From: Labedella gwakjiensis
GTDB lineage: Bacteria; Actinomycetota; Actinomycetes; Actinomycetales; Microbacteriaceae
Assembly: GCF_003014675.1 (NCBI RefSeq)
Contig: NZ_PYAU01000001.1
Span: 682,001 to 746,000 of the forward strand
Reading direction: 5' to 3'
DNA: 64,000 nucleotides
Position numbers and translations under genes: made by a program. The notes under the pieces were generated by a model. That model made no database searches and was not told where the DNA came from. It worked only from the letters and a program-made list of their open reading frames with translations. Below are positions 37,036 to 46,190 of the stretch, piece after piece (the first letter of the stretch is position 1; each line of letters starts with the position of its first letter).

Positions 37036-38211
37036 TCAGAACGCGAGTGCCCAGAACCACGCAAGGCCGTAGAGCAGCTGCGTGATACCCACGAGACGCA
37101 GGGCGATGATGAGCTCCCGCGGCTGCTGCGCGGTCACGACGATGACACATGCCGGCAGGGCTGCGAGCAGGGCGAAGAGGGAGAACCACAGCTCCGGGTA
37201 GAGGAACGCGACCCACGACGCGAGCAGGAACGGCGCGAGCAGCAGCACGACGAACAGCACACGCGACGCCGTGGAGCCGATCAGGACGCTGAGCGTCCGC
37301 TTGCCCACGAGGCGGTCCTGGTCGCGGTCGCGCAGGTTGTTGACGAGGATCGCCGAGCACGCGATGAGCCCGGCTCCCGCCGCACCGAACCAGGCCTCCT
37401 GGCTGAGCGTGCCCACCTGGACGAACATCGTGCCGAGGGTGGCGACGAGTCCGAAGAACAGGAAGACGAACACCTCGCCGAGTGCGTAGTAGCCGTACGG
37501 GCGCTTGCCCCCGGTGTAGAACCAGGCCGCCGCGATGCAGGCAGCCCCCACGATGAGGAGCCACCAGTACTGCGTGAGGACCGTGAGGACGATTCCGGCG
37601 ACCGCCGCGATGCCGAAAAAGGCGAAGGCGACGATGAGCACCGAGCGTGCGCTCGCACGTCCGGAGCCCACGAGCCGCGACGGACCGACGCGCACCGCGT
37701 CCGTGCCGCGGACGCCGTCCGAGTAGTCGTTCGCGTAGTTCACCGCGATCTGAAGCGACACCGCGGTGACGAGGCAGAGCAGCGCCCTCACCCAGTGGTA
37801 CTCGCCGGGGCCGCCCGCGAAGATCGCCGCGCCGGTTCCGATGAGCACAGGGGCCACGGCCATGGGGAGCGTGCGGATGCGTGCACCGCCGACCCAGTCG
37901 CCGAAACGGGCGGGCCGCACTTCCTGCAGTCTGCGCGCGGCGGGGTTGCCGCTCTTGCCCTTCGGGGCACGCGATCCACCGGCGACGCCCGCCTGGGCGA
38001 TCACGCGCGCTGCGCCCGACTTCGAGTCGATCGAACGCTGCTTCGCCGCGCGCTCCTGCTGCGTGCGGCTCGGGGTGGCGGCGCCCTTCTTGCCCGAATC
38101 CCGCCCCTTCTTCGCCGCAGCGTCCGGCGTGCCCGCCGCACCCCCCGACGTCGATGAGGTGCCGCCCCCGAGCGAACCCGCCGGGTCGAGTCTCTGTTGT
38201 TTCGCAGCCAC
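37036..38211 (-). CDS. menA: 1,4-dihydroxy-2-naphthoate polyprenyltransferase
   Basis: A 391-residue UbiA-family prenyltransferase that attaches the polyprenyl chain to DHNA in the membrane. The two aspartate motifs are NYANDYSDGVRGTD and NNLRDRDQD, with about eight helices after residue ~110. Unusually, the first ~95 residues are a hydrophilic Lys/Ala/Ser-rich extension (KKGRDSGKKGAATPSR...) with no counterpart in typical MenA of ~290 residues. The GTG at 38211 is chosen because AAAGG lies about 9 nt upstream. It has its own promoter after menE. Confidence 0.93.
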   Translation of the reverse strand: MAAKQQRLDPAGSLGGGTSSTSGGAAGTPDAAAKKGRDSGKKGAATPSRTQQERAAKQRSIDSKSGAARVIAQAGVAGGSRAPKGKSGNPAARRLQEVRPARFGDWVGGARIRTLPMAVAPVLIGTGAAIFAGGPGEYHWVRALLCLVTAVSLQIAVNYANDYSDGVRGTDAVRVGPSRLVGSGRASARSVLIVAFAFFGIAAVAGIVLTVLTQYWWLLIVGAACIAAAWFYTGGKRPYGYYALGEVFVFLFFGLVATLGTMFVQVGTLSQEAWFGAAGAGLIACSAILVNNLRDRDQDRLVGKRTLSVLIGSTASRVLFVVLLLAPFLLASWVAFLYPELWFSLFALLAALPACVIVVTAQQPRELIIALRLVGITQLLYGLAWFWALAF

Positions 38212-38236
38212 GTGCCGACCTTTCGTTTCGCAACAG

Positions 38237-38262
38237 ATTCTAGGGTGTTCGGCCGAGAACAC
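38237..38262 (-). promoter_or_regulatory. menA promoter with inverted-repeat operator candidate
   Basis: Minus strand: -10 TAGAAT at 38237-38242. Just upstream, at 38245-38262, is the perfect inverted repeat GTGTTC-N6-GAACAC, which contains the 8-bp palindrome TCGGCCGA and occupies the -35/-10 spacer. A bound regulator would block the promoter. The menE stop is 4 bp further upstream. Confidence 0.5.
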
Positions 38263-38265
38263 TCG

Positions 38266-39456
38266 TCATGCGCCGATGGGTCCCGTAGCGGACGGGTCAG
38301 CGCCGGCCACGATGCGAGCGACCGCGATCCTGTCGGGCTTGCCGCTCGCGAGGAGGGGAACGGTCTCGACCGGGACGATCTGCCGAGGACGCGCCGCGAC
38401 CCCCAGACGCTCGCCGATCCGCGAACGGACCTCGTCGAGCGAGACCGCCCCCTCGTCCGCCGAACGAGAACGGCGATCGACGACGACGATCGGCACGGCT
38501 CCCCACCGGTCGTCGTCGACCCCGACGACCACGGCGTCGCCGAGGCCCGGGAGGTCGCGCACCGCCGCCTCGACGCGGTCGAGGGAGACGTTCACCCCGC
38601 CAGAGACGATGACGTTGTCGAGTCGCCCGAACACGTCGAGGACGCCGTCCTCGAATGCCCCGGCGTCGCCCGTGCGGAACCAACGGCGCCCGCCGTCCTC
38701 GGAGAACGCCGCTGCGGTGCGGGCGTCGTCTCCGAGGTAGCCGAGCGCGAGCGTCGCACCCCCGATCTCGATCTCGCCGTCGGCGACACGGACGTCGACG
38801 CCGTCGAGCGGACGGCCGTCGTAGACGCAGCCTCCCGCCGTCTCGCTCGACCCGTAGCTGCGGACGAGGCGCACACCTGCGGCCTCCGCACGGTCGCGGA
38901 GCAGGAGGGGAACCGCCTGGCCACCCACGATCACGGCGTCGAGGGAGGCGAGCGCCTCCGACCCGGCCGGATCCGAGAGCAGTCGCGCCAGCTGCGCGGG
39001 GACGAGGGCCGTGTAACGGCGATCCGCGCCGGTGGCTGCAGTGTCGACGGCTCGCGCGAACCGCTCCTCCGAGAACGGGCCGACCGAGACGGGTTCGGAT
39101 CCGGCGACGATCGAACGCACGAGCACCTGCACCCCGGCCACATAGTGCGCGGGCATCGCGAGCACCCAGCGACCGGGCCCGCCGAGCGCCGATTCCGTTG
39201 CGCGTGCGCTGCCGAGGAGGGCGTCGGCCGACAGCGCCACGCGCTTCGGGTACCCGCTCGAGCCGGACGTCGCGATGACGACGGCGACCTCGTCCGGCAC
39301 GGATTCCGACGCGGGTGCGGCGTCGGCGACGGAGAGCGGAGAAGCGCCTTCGTCGAGAGGCTGCACGGCCGCCCCTGTGCCATCGAGAGCCGCCGCGATG
39401 GAGACCAGGAGACGGGACGGTTCTCCGGCCCCGATACGGACGAGCGACCTGCTCAC
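38266..39456 (-). CDS. menE: o-succinylbenzoate--CoA ligase
   Basis: A 396-residue member of the acyl-adenylate-forming family, of the short MenE size usual in actinobacteria. Motifs: phosphate loop ATSGSSGYPKRVALS, SYGSSETAGG, the hinge RTGDAGAFEDG and the C-terminal catalytic Lys in LLASGKPDR. It activates OSB with ATP and CoA. The start is taken as the GTG at 39456, 19 bp after the menB stop, since earlier in-frame sequence is antisense to menB; the ribosome-binding site is weak, so the start is uncertain by a few codons. Confidence 0.9.
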   Translation of the reverse strand: MSRSLVRIGAGEPSRLLVSIAAALDGTGAAVQPLDEGASPLSVADAAPASESVPDEVAVVIATSGSSGYPKRVALSADALLGSARATESALGGPGRWVLAMPAHYVAGVQVLVRSIVAGSEPVSVGPFSEERFARAVDTAATGADRRYTALVPAQLARLLSDPAGSEALASLDAVIVGGQAVPLLLRDRAEAAGVRLVRSYGSSETAGGCVYDGRPLDGVDVRVADGEIEIGGATLALGYLGDDARTAAAFSEDGGRRWFRTGDAGAFEDGVLDVFGRLDNVIVSGGVNVSLDRVEAAVRDLPGLGDAVVVGVDDDRWGAVPIVVVDRRSRSADEGAVSLDEVRSRIGERLGVAARPRQIVPVETVPLLASGKPDRIAVARIVAGADPSATGPIGA

Positions 39457-39475
39457 GAGACGGATGGACGCGCGG

Positions 39476-40381
39476 TCAGTACTGCCACGGGTAGGGCGCC
39501 CAGTCGGGCTCGCGCTTCTCGAGGAAGGCGTCGCGCCCTTCGACCGCCTCGTCGGTTCCGTAGGCGAGGCGCGTGGCCTCGCCGGCGAAGACCTGCTGCC
39601 CCACGAGTCCGTCGTCGACGGCGTTGAAGGCGAACTTGAGCATGCGGATGGCTGTCGGCGACTTCCCGAGGATCGTGCGCGCCCATGCGAGCGCCGTCGA
39701 CTCGAGCTCGGCGTGCGGAACCGCCGCGTTGATCGCGCCGGTGGCGAGCGCACGTTCCGCCGAATACTCCTCGGCGAGGAAGAACACCTCACGCGCGAAC
39801 TTCTGCCCCACCTGGCGGGCGAAGTAGGCGCTGCCGTATCCCGCGTCGAACGACCCGACGTCGGCGTCCGTCTGCTTGAACTTCCCGTGCTCGAGGCTCG
39901 CGATCGTGAGGTCGCAGACGACGTGGAGGGAGTGTCCACCGCCGGCGGCCCAACCGGGCACGACGGCGATGACGACCTTGGGCATGAAGCGGATGAGGCG
40001 CTGCACCTCGAGGATGTGGAGGCGCCCCGACCGGGCGGGCTCGACCGTCTCGGCGGTGTCGCCCTCGGCGTAGCGGTAGCCGTCGCGTCCGCGGATCCGC
40101 TGGTCCCCTCCCGAGCAGAACGCCCAGCCGCCGTCCTTCGGGCTGGGCCCGTTGCCGGTGAGCAGGACGACACCGATGCGCGGGTTCTGACGCGCGTCGT
40201 CGAGCACGCGTGCGAGCTCGTCCACCGTACGCGGCCGGAAGGCGTTGCGGACCTCAGGACGGTCGAAGGCCACGCGGGCGACACGTCCGTCGTTCGTGTG
40301 GTGGTAGGTGATGTCCTCGAGGTCGGCGAAGCCGGGGGCCTCGGTCCACTCGGATTCGTCGAACAGCTCGGAGACGCTCAT
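39476..40381 (-). CDS. menB: 1,4-dihydroxy-2-naphthoyl-CoA synthase
   Basis: A 301-residue crotonase-fold enzyme that closes the second ring of DHNA-CoA. CSGGDQRIRGRDGY and the oxyanion-hole region VPGWAAGGGHSLHVVCD are typical. At the position that distinguishes MenB types, QTDADVGSFD carries Asp172, as in the mycobacterial enzyme, rather than Gly, which implies a bicarbonate-independent enzyme. TAAACT (40388-40393) is 6 nt before the ATG (leaderless). menB heads the unit menB-menE-menA. Confidence 0.95.
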   Translation of the reverse strand: MSVSELFDESEWTEAPGFADLEDITYHHTNDGRVARVAFDRPEVRNAFRPRTVDELARVLDDARQNPRIGVVLLTGNGPSPKDGGWAFCSGGDQRIRGRDGYRYAEGDTAETVEPARSGRLHILEVQRLIRFMPKVVIAVVPGWAAGGGHSLHVVCDLTIASLEHGKFKQTDADVGSFDAGYGSAYFARQVGQKFAREVFFLAEEYSAERALATGAINAAVPHAELESTALAWARTILGKSPTAIRMLKFAFNAVDDGLVGQQVFAGEATRLAYGTDEAVEGRDAFLEKREPDWAPYPWQY

Positions 40382-40433
40382 CCGGCCAGTTTAAGCCCGC
40401 CGGCACGCGTCGACCGCTCGCTGCCGATCCCGG

Positions 40434-41441
40434 TCACGCGAACACCTCGAGCACCGTACGCAGGATGAAGACGGGCACGGGCGAACACAACGACAGGAGC
40501 AGGAGCGCATACAGCGGGCGAGCTCCCCCGACGGGGATGCGGAGCACCCTGCCGCGCACGGCGAGCACGATCGCCCAGACGAAGAACCCGGCCTGCACGA
40601 GCCCGACCGCGATCAGGCCGAGCCCGATGAAACCGGCCGATTCGTCGTCGAGGTTGAGGAAGACGAAGATCGTGACGACCACGATGCCGGCGAGCACGGC
40701 CGAGGTCGTCACGAGCCTCGAGACCTGGGCGCGGTGCCGCTCGAGGATCGACGTCGGAACGACGGGGCGCTGGGTGCCCGTCGCGAGTTGCCGCACTCGT
40801 TGCGCCGCCTGGCGCGGTGTCGCGTCCGTCGGGATACCGGCGGCGCGCGTCGCATCCGCGAACGCATTGGCCGTGCCGCCCTCGGAGGCGTAGCGCGCGA
40901 TCGCCGACTGGGCCCGATCGAACGTGGCCGGGTCGTAGGCCCGCACAGCGCTCGAGACCGCATCGGGTACGCCCTCTGACAGGGTCCCTCGCTCCTCGGT
41001 CGCTGCGCGCACCTGCTCGAGGGCCGATGCTCCCCCTGGCACGGAGGCGGTCATGCCCGCGAGTTCGGGCACGGCGTCGTCGAGGGCCGAGAGGTCGACG
41101 CTCGTGCCGTGGGCGAGACCCGGGATCGTGGTCGCGGAAGCGAGTGCCGCGAGCGTCGGAACGACGGGCTCACCGGACTCCGTCGCGAGGGAGGAGCCGG
41201 GGCGCAGCGCGTGGAAGGACGAGACCGGGGGCATCCAGCTGCCGGGGGCCACGGGGGCCGTGAGACTCGATTCGCCATCGACGTGCGGCTTCCATGCACC
41301 GGCCGGCATGTACGCCGGGAGCACGTGCTGCCACCACCCGTCGGGGAGGTCAGCGCGGGGCTCGTCCGCCCCGGAGGCCGCCGCGACCCGTCCGTTCTCG
41401 TCCGGGACGGCGCCGGTCGGCTCTACCTCGTCGCTCGCCAT
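40434..41441 (-). CDS. Hypothetical protein with C-terminal membrane domain
   Basis: A 335-residue protein not assigned to a family. Residues 1-225 are soluble, rich in Ala, Pro and Ser, with a WWQHVLPAYMPAGAW segment near residue 36 and predicted helices around 130-220; residues ~240-335 hold three hydrophobic helices. No signal peptide, so the long part is probably cytoplasmic. It is divergent from menC with 56 bp between starts; a CACAAT box 6 nt before the ATG is a weak leaderless signal. Its position between menB and menC is the only hint of function. Confidence 0.72.
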   Translation of the reverse strand: MASDEVEPTGAVPDENGRVAAASGADEPRADLPDGWWQHVLPAYMPAGAWKPHVDGESSLTAPVAPGSWMPPVSSFHALRPGSSLATESGEPVVPTLAALASATTIPGLAHGTSVDLSALDDAVPELAGMTASVPGGASALEQVRAATEERGTLSEGVPDAVSSAVRAYDPATFDRAQSAIARYASEGGTANAFADATRAAGIPTDATPRQAAQRVRQLATGTQRPVVPTSILERHRAQVSRLVTTSAVLAGIVVVTIFVFLNLDDESAGFIGLGLIAVGLVQAGFFVWAIVLAVRGRVLRIPVGGARPLYALLLLSLCSPVPVFILRTVLEVFA

Positions 41442-41497
41442 ACTGCGATTGTGTCAGGTCACCCGTCGGAACGGGCTCCGGATGCGAGACTGGGGCC

Positions 41498-42490
41498 ATG
41501 GATCCGACCGCCGCATCGAAGCCGGGTACCGAGGACCTCCTCGCGTCGGCCCACGTCGTCTCCCTCCCTCTCGCCACGCGATTCCGTGGGATCACGACGA
41601 GGGAGGCCGTCGTGTTCGACGGGCCGCTCCGGGCCACCGAGTTCTCCCCCTTCGTCGAGTACAACGACACCGAGGCCGCTGCGTGGCTGCGGGCGGCGAT
41701 CGACTTCGGCTGGGTGGAGCAGACGGCCGTCCTCCGCGACAGCATCCGTGTGAACGCCACCGTTCCGGCCGTCGCCACCGCCGACGTGGAGAGCGTCCTC
41801 GCTCGCTTCCCCGGCTGCCGCACGGCGAAGGTGAAGGTGGCTGAGGCCTCGCAGTCACGAGCGGACGATGTGGCGCGCGTCGCCGAGGTGCGGCGTGTGC
41901 TCGGCCCGGAGGGGCGCATCCGTGTGGATGCGAACGGCGGATGGAACGTGGACGAGGCGGAGCACGCCATCCGCGAGCTCGCCCCTTTCGATCTCGAGTA
42001 CGTCGAGCAGCCGTGCGCGAGCGTCGACGAGCTCGTGGAGCTCCGGGCGCGCATCGGGTGGATGGGGGTCCCCATCGCCGCCGACGAGAGTGTGCGGAAG
42101 GCCGACGACCCGCTCGCCGTGGCGCGGGCGGGTGCGGCCGACGTCCTCGTCGTGAAGGCGCAGCCCCTCGGGGGCGTGGGCCGAGCGCTCGAGATCCTGG
42201 CCGCGAGCGGACTCCCCGTGGTGGTGTCGAGCGCCCTCGACACCTCGGTCGGTCTGTCGATGGGCGCACGCCTCGCGGCAGCGGTGCCCGACCTGGATTT
42301 CGACTGCGGGCTCGGCACGGCGGCCCTCCTCGCCGCCGATTTGACCGACGACCCGCTCCTCCCGGTCGACGGCGCCATCCCGGTGCGCGACGTCGTGCTC
42401 TCCCCCGCGCTGCTCGAGCGCCATGCAGCGTCCCCCGAGCGCACCGCCTGGTGGCACGAGCGCATCACGCGCACCCACGCCCTCCTCTGA
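41498..42490 (+). CDS. menC: o-succinylbenzoate synthase
   Basis: A 330-residue enolase-superfamily enzyme that dehydrates SHCHC to OSB. The catalytic set is visible: KVK (K111, K113), metal ligands D144 (RVDANGGW), E170 (YVEQP) and D196 (AADES), and the second base K220 in VVKAQPLGG. GAGACT lies 6 nt before the ATG at 41498, a weaker leaderless box. Convergent with ccsB across a long conserved palindrome. Confidence 0.94.
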   Translation: MDPTAASKPGTEDLLASAHVVSLPLATRFRGITTREAVVFDGPLRATEFSPFVEYNDTEAAAWLRAAIDFGWVEQTAVLRDSIRVNATVPAVATADVESVLARFPGCRTAKVKVAEASQSRADDVARVAEVRRVLGPEGRIRVDANGGWNVDEAEHAIRELAPFDLEYVEQPCASVDELVELRARIGWMGVPIAADESVRKADDPLAVARAGAADVLVVKAQPLGGVGRALEILAASGLPVVVSSALDTSVGLSMGARLAAAVPDLDFDCGLGTAALLAADLTDDPLLPVDGAIPVRDVVLSPALLERHAASPERTAWWHERITRTHALL

Positions 42491-42513
42491 CCGCGCTCCC
42501 GCACTCACCCTCT

Positions 42514-42579
42514 CTCACACCAAAAAGATCGCGATACACCCCGTGTTTTCGGGCTGTATCGCGATCTTTTTGGTGTGAG
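42514..42579. repeat. Conserved palindrome, copy 1 (menC / ccsB junction)
   Basis: Perfect 25-nt inverted arms (42514-42538 and 42555-42579) with core CACACCAAAAAGATCGCGAT, ending in GATACA before the loop. The 16-nt loop contains a second small stem, CCCG/CGGG. Each arm ends in an AAAAA/TTTTT run, so the hairpin is a bidirectional terminator for the two convergent genes. Sequence and layout recur at 48873 and 56955. Confidence 0.85.
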
Positions 42580-42597
42580 TGTGTGAGAGAGGACGGA

Positions 42598-43611
42598 TCA
42601 GAGGCCGGAGTAGGCGTGCAGTCCCTTGAAGAAGACGTTGACCACGCCGAAGTTGAACATGACCGCCGCGAAGCCGATGATCGACAGCCAGGCCGACCGG
42701 GTTCCGCGCCAGCCACGGGTCGCGCGTGCGTGGATGTAACCCGCGTAGATGACCCAGATGATGAAGGTCCAGACCTCCTTGGTGTCCCAGCCCCAGTAGC
42801 GGCCCCAGGCGCTCTCGGCCCAGATGGCGCCGGCGATGAGCGTGAACGTCCAGAAGATGAAACCGATGATGCTCACCCGGTAGGCCATGTTCTCGAGGCG
42901 CTCGGCGCTCGGAAGGGTGGCGAGGAAACGGAGCCGCAGCTTCGACAGTTCGAGCTTCATCGCCTCCTGCCGGCTCTGGATGAGTTGAACCACCGAAAGC
43001 GCGAAGCCGAGCGCGAGGAATGCGGTTCCGAGGCTCGCCACGAAGACGTGCACAACGAGCCACGCCGACTGCAGGGCCGGCGGCAACGGGGCGATCTCCA
43101 CGTAGAAGTTCCAGGACAGCCCGAGCAGCACGACGACGAGGCCCGTGACGAACGTGCCGAGGAAACGGAGGTCCTCGCGCGTGAGAACGACGAGGAACAC
43201 CGAGATGATGAGCAGCGTGCCCGTCATCGCGAACTCGTACATGTTCGCCCACGGCACGCGCTCGGCTGCGATGCCGCGCGTGATCGTCGCTGCGAGGTGG
43301 ACGAGGAAACCGAGGACGGTGAGGGCGACTCCGACACGGAGGGACGGTGAGCGCGACGCGGTGACGCGTGCTCCGTTGCTCGGCGTGGCCGGTCGTTCGA
43401 CCGTGAGGGTGCCGGAGCCCCGCGACCCTGCGGCACCGGCTGCGGTCGAGGCGCCGGCGTTGCGCTCGACGGCGCTCGGCACGGCCGACTCGGCGCTCAG
43501 TCGCACCTCGCTGCTGCGGCGCGCGAGATCGAAGGTGAAGGCGATGAAGGCGAGCGCATACAGCGCGAGGGCCGTCCAGAGCGCCAACACCGAGAAGTCG
43601 TTGAGATTCAC
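42598..43611 (-). CDS. ccsB: Cytochrome c biogenesis protein CcsB/ResC
   Basis: A 337-residue System II haem-handling membrane protein. The haem-binding tryptophan-rich motif is WAESAWGRYWGWDTKEVW, with conserved His in FLVHLAA, WLVVHVFV and YIHARA. Eight or so helices; a ~60-residue Ala/Ser-rich loop follows helix 1. With ResB it moves haem out and attaches it to apocytochrome c. GTG start with TAGTCT 6 nt upstream (leaderless), so it is transcribed separately from resB, 70 bp upstream. Confidence 0.93.
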   Translation of the reverse strand: MNLNDFSVLALWTALALYALAFIAFTFDLARRSSEVRLSAESAVPSAVERNAGASTAAGAAGSRGSGTLTVERPATPSNGARVTASRSPSLRVGVALTVLGFLVHLAATITRGIAAERVPWANMYEFAMTGTLLIISVFLVVLTREDLRFLGTFVTGLVVVLLGLSWNFYVEIAPLPPALQSAWLVVHVFVASLGTAFLALGFALSVVQLIQSRQEAMKLELSKLRLRFLATLPSAERLENMAYRVSIIGFIFWTFTLIAGAIWAESAWGRYWGWDTKEVWTFIIWVIYAGYIHARATRGWRGTRSAWLSIIGFAAVMFNFGVVNVFFKGLHAYSGL

Positions 43612-43681
43612 CTGTTCAGACTACCTCTCGAAGCTGTGGAACAGACGGCCGATGAGGTCGACATCCGCGTCATTCCGGCCG

Positions 43682-45472
43682 TCACGGTCGCTCGACGCCG
43701 AGGGCCGTTCCGTGCCGGTAGGCGAGCGCGTCCACCGCGTCGGCCAGGCCGGGATCCTCACCGCGGGCGAGGCCCGCGTACTCCACCCGCACGCCGGATC
43801 CGGACTCGTCCGCGGTATCGTCCGCGGACGCGGCGGACACGGGGTGCACCGCGACCCACACGCGGCGGCGCGGGACGAAGAGCGACGTCAGCAGGCCGAG
43901 CACCACGAGGACGGCGAACACGAGCACCCACACCTGACTCGGGTCGTTGTGGATGTCGAGCGACGCGAAGCGCGGCACCGACCCCGAGTAGTCGCCGGCC
44001 GCCGCATCGGGGTTCGCATTCTCGAACTCGATCGAGCCGAGACCGTTCGGCAACTCCGCGGTGTCGCCCGGGCTCAACTGGATCGCCTCCACGTCGGAGT
44101 CGCGACCGGCGACCTGCGTCATCTCGTCGGTGTTGAGGGTGTAGACGGAGCGCGGAACACCGTCGTCGATGCCGAGGTCACCCGTGTAGACGTTGAGCGA
44201 CAGGATCGGGAGCACGAGGTCGGGATAGGTGGACGTGAAGGCACCGTCGTCGAGCGGCTGGGCGGTCGGGTAGAAGAATCCGACCATCCCGACCTGCTCC
44301 GAGAGACCGTCGGGGATCTTCACGACGCCGATCGAGGTGAGATTCGCGTCCTGCGGGAGGAACGGCACCGAGTCGGTGAACACGACCTTCCCGTCGGGGT
44401 CGCGCACGGTGATCGTCGGCGCATAGCCGTTGCCGAGCAGGAACACGTCGGTGCCCTCGAAACGCAGCGGGTGGTTGACCTTGATCTCCTGATCGGAGGA
44501 CTCCCCGTCCGGCGTGGTCGTCGTGACGTGCGCCGTGAAGTCGATCGGCTGGCCGTACGCGTCGAGGTTCGCCGTCTCGTACGTCACGTCGAAGGAGTCG
44601 AGATTCAGCGCGTACGGGGAGAGGCTGTCCTCGTCGAAGAACCGACCGGGATTGATCGAGTCGTAGTCGATCACGGAGTTGACGAACGACTGCCCCTCGA
44701 CGACGACGCGCTGGCCGGAGTATCCGAACCCGCCGCCCACCCCCACGGCGATGAGCACGCCCACGAGGGAGGCGTGGAAGACGAGGTTGCCCGTCTCACG
44801 GAGGTACCCGCGCTCGGCCGACAGCGAGCGCACGCCGCGCTGCTCGTACTCCTCCACCCGGTAGCGGGACGAGGTGAGGATGGATCGCGCCTCGGCGAGC
44901 GCCGTCTCCACGTCGACGTCCGCATACGTCTCCTCGCGGTGATCGGCGAGGCGGGAGAGTCGGGCGGGAGTGCGCGGCGGTCGGGCGCGCATCGCGTCGA
45001 AGTGGTGCTTCGTGCGCGGGATGATGCAGCCGATGAGCGAGATGAACAGAAGGATGTAGACCGCGGAGAACCACGGCGAGCTGTAGACGTCGAAGAGCTG
45101 GATCTTGTCGAGGATCGGCGCGAGGTCGGGGTTGTCGGTGAAGTACTGGGTGACACCGTTCGGGTCGCTCGAGCGCTGCGGCACGAGCGAACCGGGGATG
45201 GCGGCGATCGCGAGCAGCAGGAGCAGCAGGATCGCCGTCTTCATGCTCGTGAGCTGCCGCCAGAAGAAACGCAGCGAGCCGATCACGCCGAGCTTCGGCG
45301 AGACGGGACCGTCGCCCTGCGCGACCGTCGACGACGCTTCCGACTCCGCGTTCTCCCCGTCCAGTTCCGGGCGGGCGTTCGGGTCGTCGATGCGGTCGGA
45401 GGGTCCGCGACCGCCCGCGGATCGGGCGGGCCGTGACGGCTTCTCGGGACGTGGGTCAGATGGGGAGCTCAA
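43682..45472 (-). CDS. resB: Cytochrome c biogenesis protein ResB
   Basis: A 596-residue ResB/Ccs1 protein: a ~75-residue charged cytoplasmic N-terminus, three helices (first at FFWRQLTSMKTAILLLLLLA), a large external domain (~250-520) and a last helix near residue 540. The family block VPQRSSDPNGV and the GNLVFHASLVGVLIAVGVGG segment are clear. It partners CcsB. Its start lies inside the ccdA gene end (17-bp overlap), showing translational coupling in the tlpA-ccdA-resB operon. Confidence 0.93.
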   Translation of the reverse strand: MSSPSDPRPEKPSRPARSAGGRGPSDRIDDPNARPELDGENAESEASSTVAQGDGPVSPKLGVIGSLRFFWRQLTSMKTAILLLLLLAIAAIPGSLVPQRSSDPNGVTQYFTDNPDLAPILDKIQLFDVYSSPWFSAVYILLFISLIGCIIPRTKHHFDAMRARPPRTPARLSRLADHREETYADVDVETALAEARSILTSSRYRVEEYEQRGVRSLSAERGYLRETGNLVFHASLVGVLIAVGVGGGFGYSGQRVVVEGQSFVNSVIDYDSINPGRFFDEDSLSPYALNLDSFDVTYETANLDAYGQPIDFTAHVTTTTPDGESSDQEIKVNHPLRFEGTDVFLLGNGYAPTITVRDPDGKVVFTDSVPFLPQDANLTSIGVVKIPDGLSEQVGMVGFFYPTAQPLDDGAFTSTYPDLVLPILSLNVYTGDLGIDDGVPRSVYTLNTDEMTQVAGRDSDVEAIQLSPGDTAELPNGLGSIEFENANPDAAAGDYSGSVPRFASLDIHNDPSQVWVLVFAVLVVLGLLTSLFVPRRRVWVAVHPVSAASADDTADESGSGVRVEYAGLARGEDPGLADAVDALAYRHGTALGVERP

Positions 45473-46190
45473 AACCGTACATCACCCCCTGCAACTGGTA
45501 CATGATCATGGTCCACACGCCGGAGACCATGAGGACACCGACGATGATGAGCAGCACGCCGCCCACGATGTTGACCGCGCGGATGTGGGTCCTGAGGAAC
45601 GCGACGGAACGCGTCGCCCAGCCGAGGCCCAGCGCGATGAGGATGAAGGGGATGCCGAGCCCGAGGCAGTAGCCGAACGCCAGGAGTGCGCCCTGCCAGG
45701 CCGACCCTCCCGTGAATCCCATCGAGAGCACCGCAGACAGCGTCGGCCCGATGCACGGCGTCCACCCGATCGCGAAGACGGCTCCGAGCAACGGGGCGCC
45801 GCCGAGTCCCGTCGCGGGGAGCCACGAGAGCTTCGCCGTGCGCTGGAACGCACCGAATCGGCCGATGAAGACGAGGCCCATGAGGATGACGACGACACCG
45901 AGCACGCGTGTGATGACGCTCTCCCACTGGACGAACCACGCGCCGATCGCACCGAAGGCCGCTCCGTAGAGAACGAAGACCACGGCGAATCCGAGCACGA
46001 ACAGGGAGGCGCCGAGCACGAGCCGTCGGCGATCGCGAGCGCCGTCGCCCTGGAAGCCGCCGACGTAGCCGAGGTAGCCCGGCACGAGCGGCAGCACGCA
46101 CGGTGACGCGAACGACACGAGTCCCGCGAGCATCGCGAGGGGCACGGCGACCAGGAGGGAGCCGCTCGTGATGACCTCGCCCGGATTCAC
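45456..46190 (-). CDS. ccdA: CcdA-type thiol-disulfide membrane reductase
   Basis: A 244-residue six-helix membrane protein of the CcdA/DsbD-core family. The redox pair is C31 in SFASPCVLPLVPGYL and C146 in GWTPCIGPT. It carries electrons from cytoplasmic thioredoxin to the external TlpA-like protein so that apocytochrome haem-binding cysteines are reduced. GTG start overlapping the tlpA stop as GTGA. Typical length. Confidence 0.94.
   Translation of the reverse strand: MNPGEVITSGSLLVAVPLAMLAGLVSFASPCVLPLVPGYLGYVGGFQGDGARDRRRLVLGASLFVLGFAVVFVLYGAAFGAIGAWFVQWESVITRVLGVVVILMGLVFIGRFGAFQRTAKLSWLPATGLGGAPLLGAVFAIGWTPCIGPTLSAVLSMGFTGGSAWQGALLAFGYCLGLGIPFILIALGLGWATRSVAFLRTHIRAVNIVGGVLLIIVGVLMVSGVWTMIMYQLQGVMYGFELPI

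Noticed and set aside
38245-38262. LexA SOS box
   Set aside because: The actinobacterial SOS box is TCGAAC-N4-GTTCGA; here the half-sites GTGTTC/GAACAC and 6-bp spacing do not fit.
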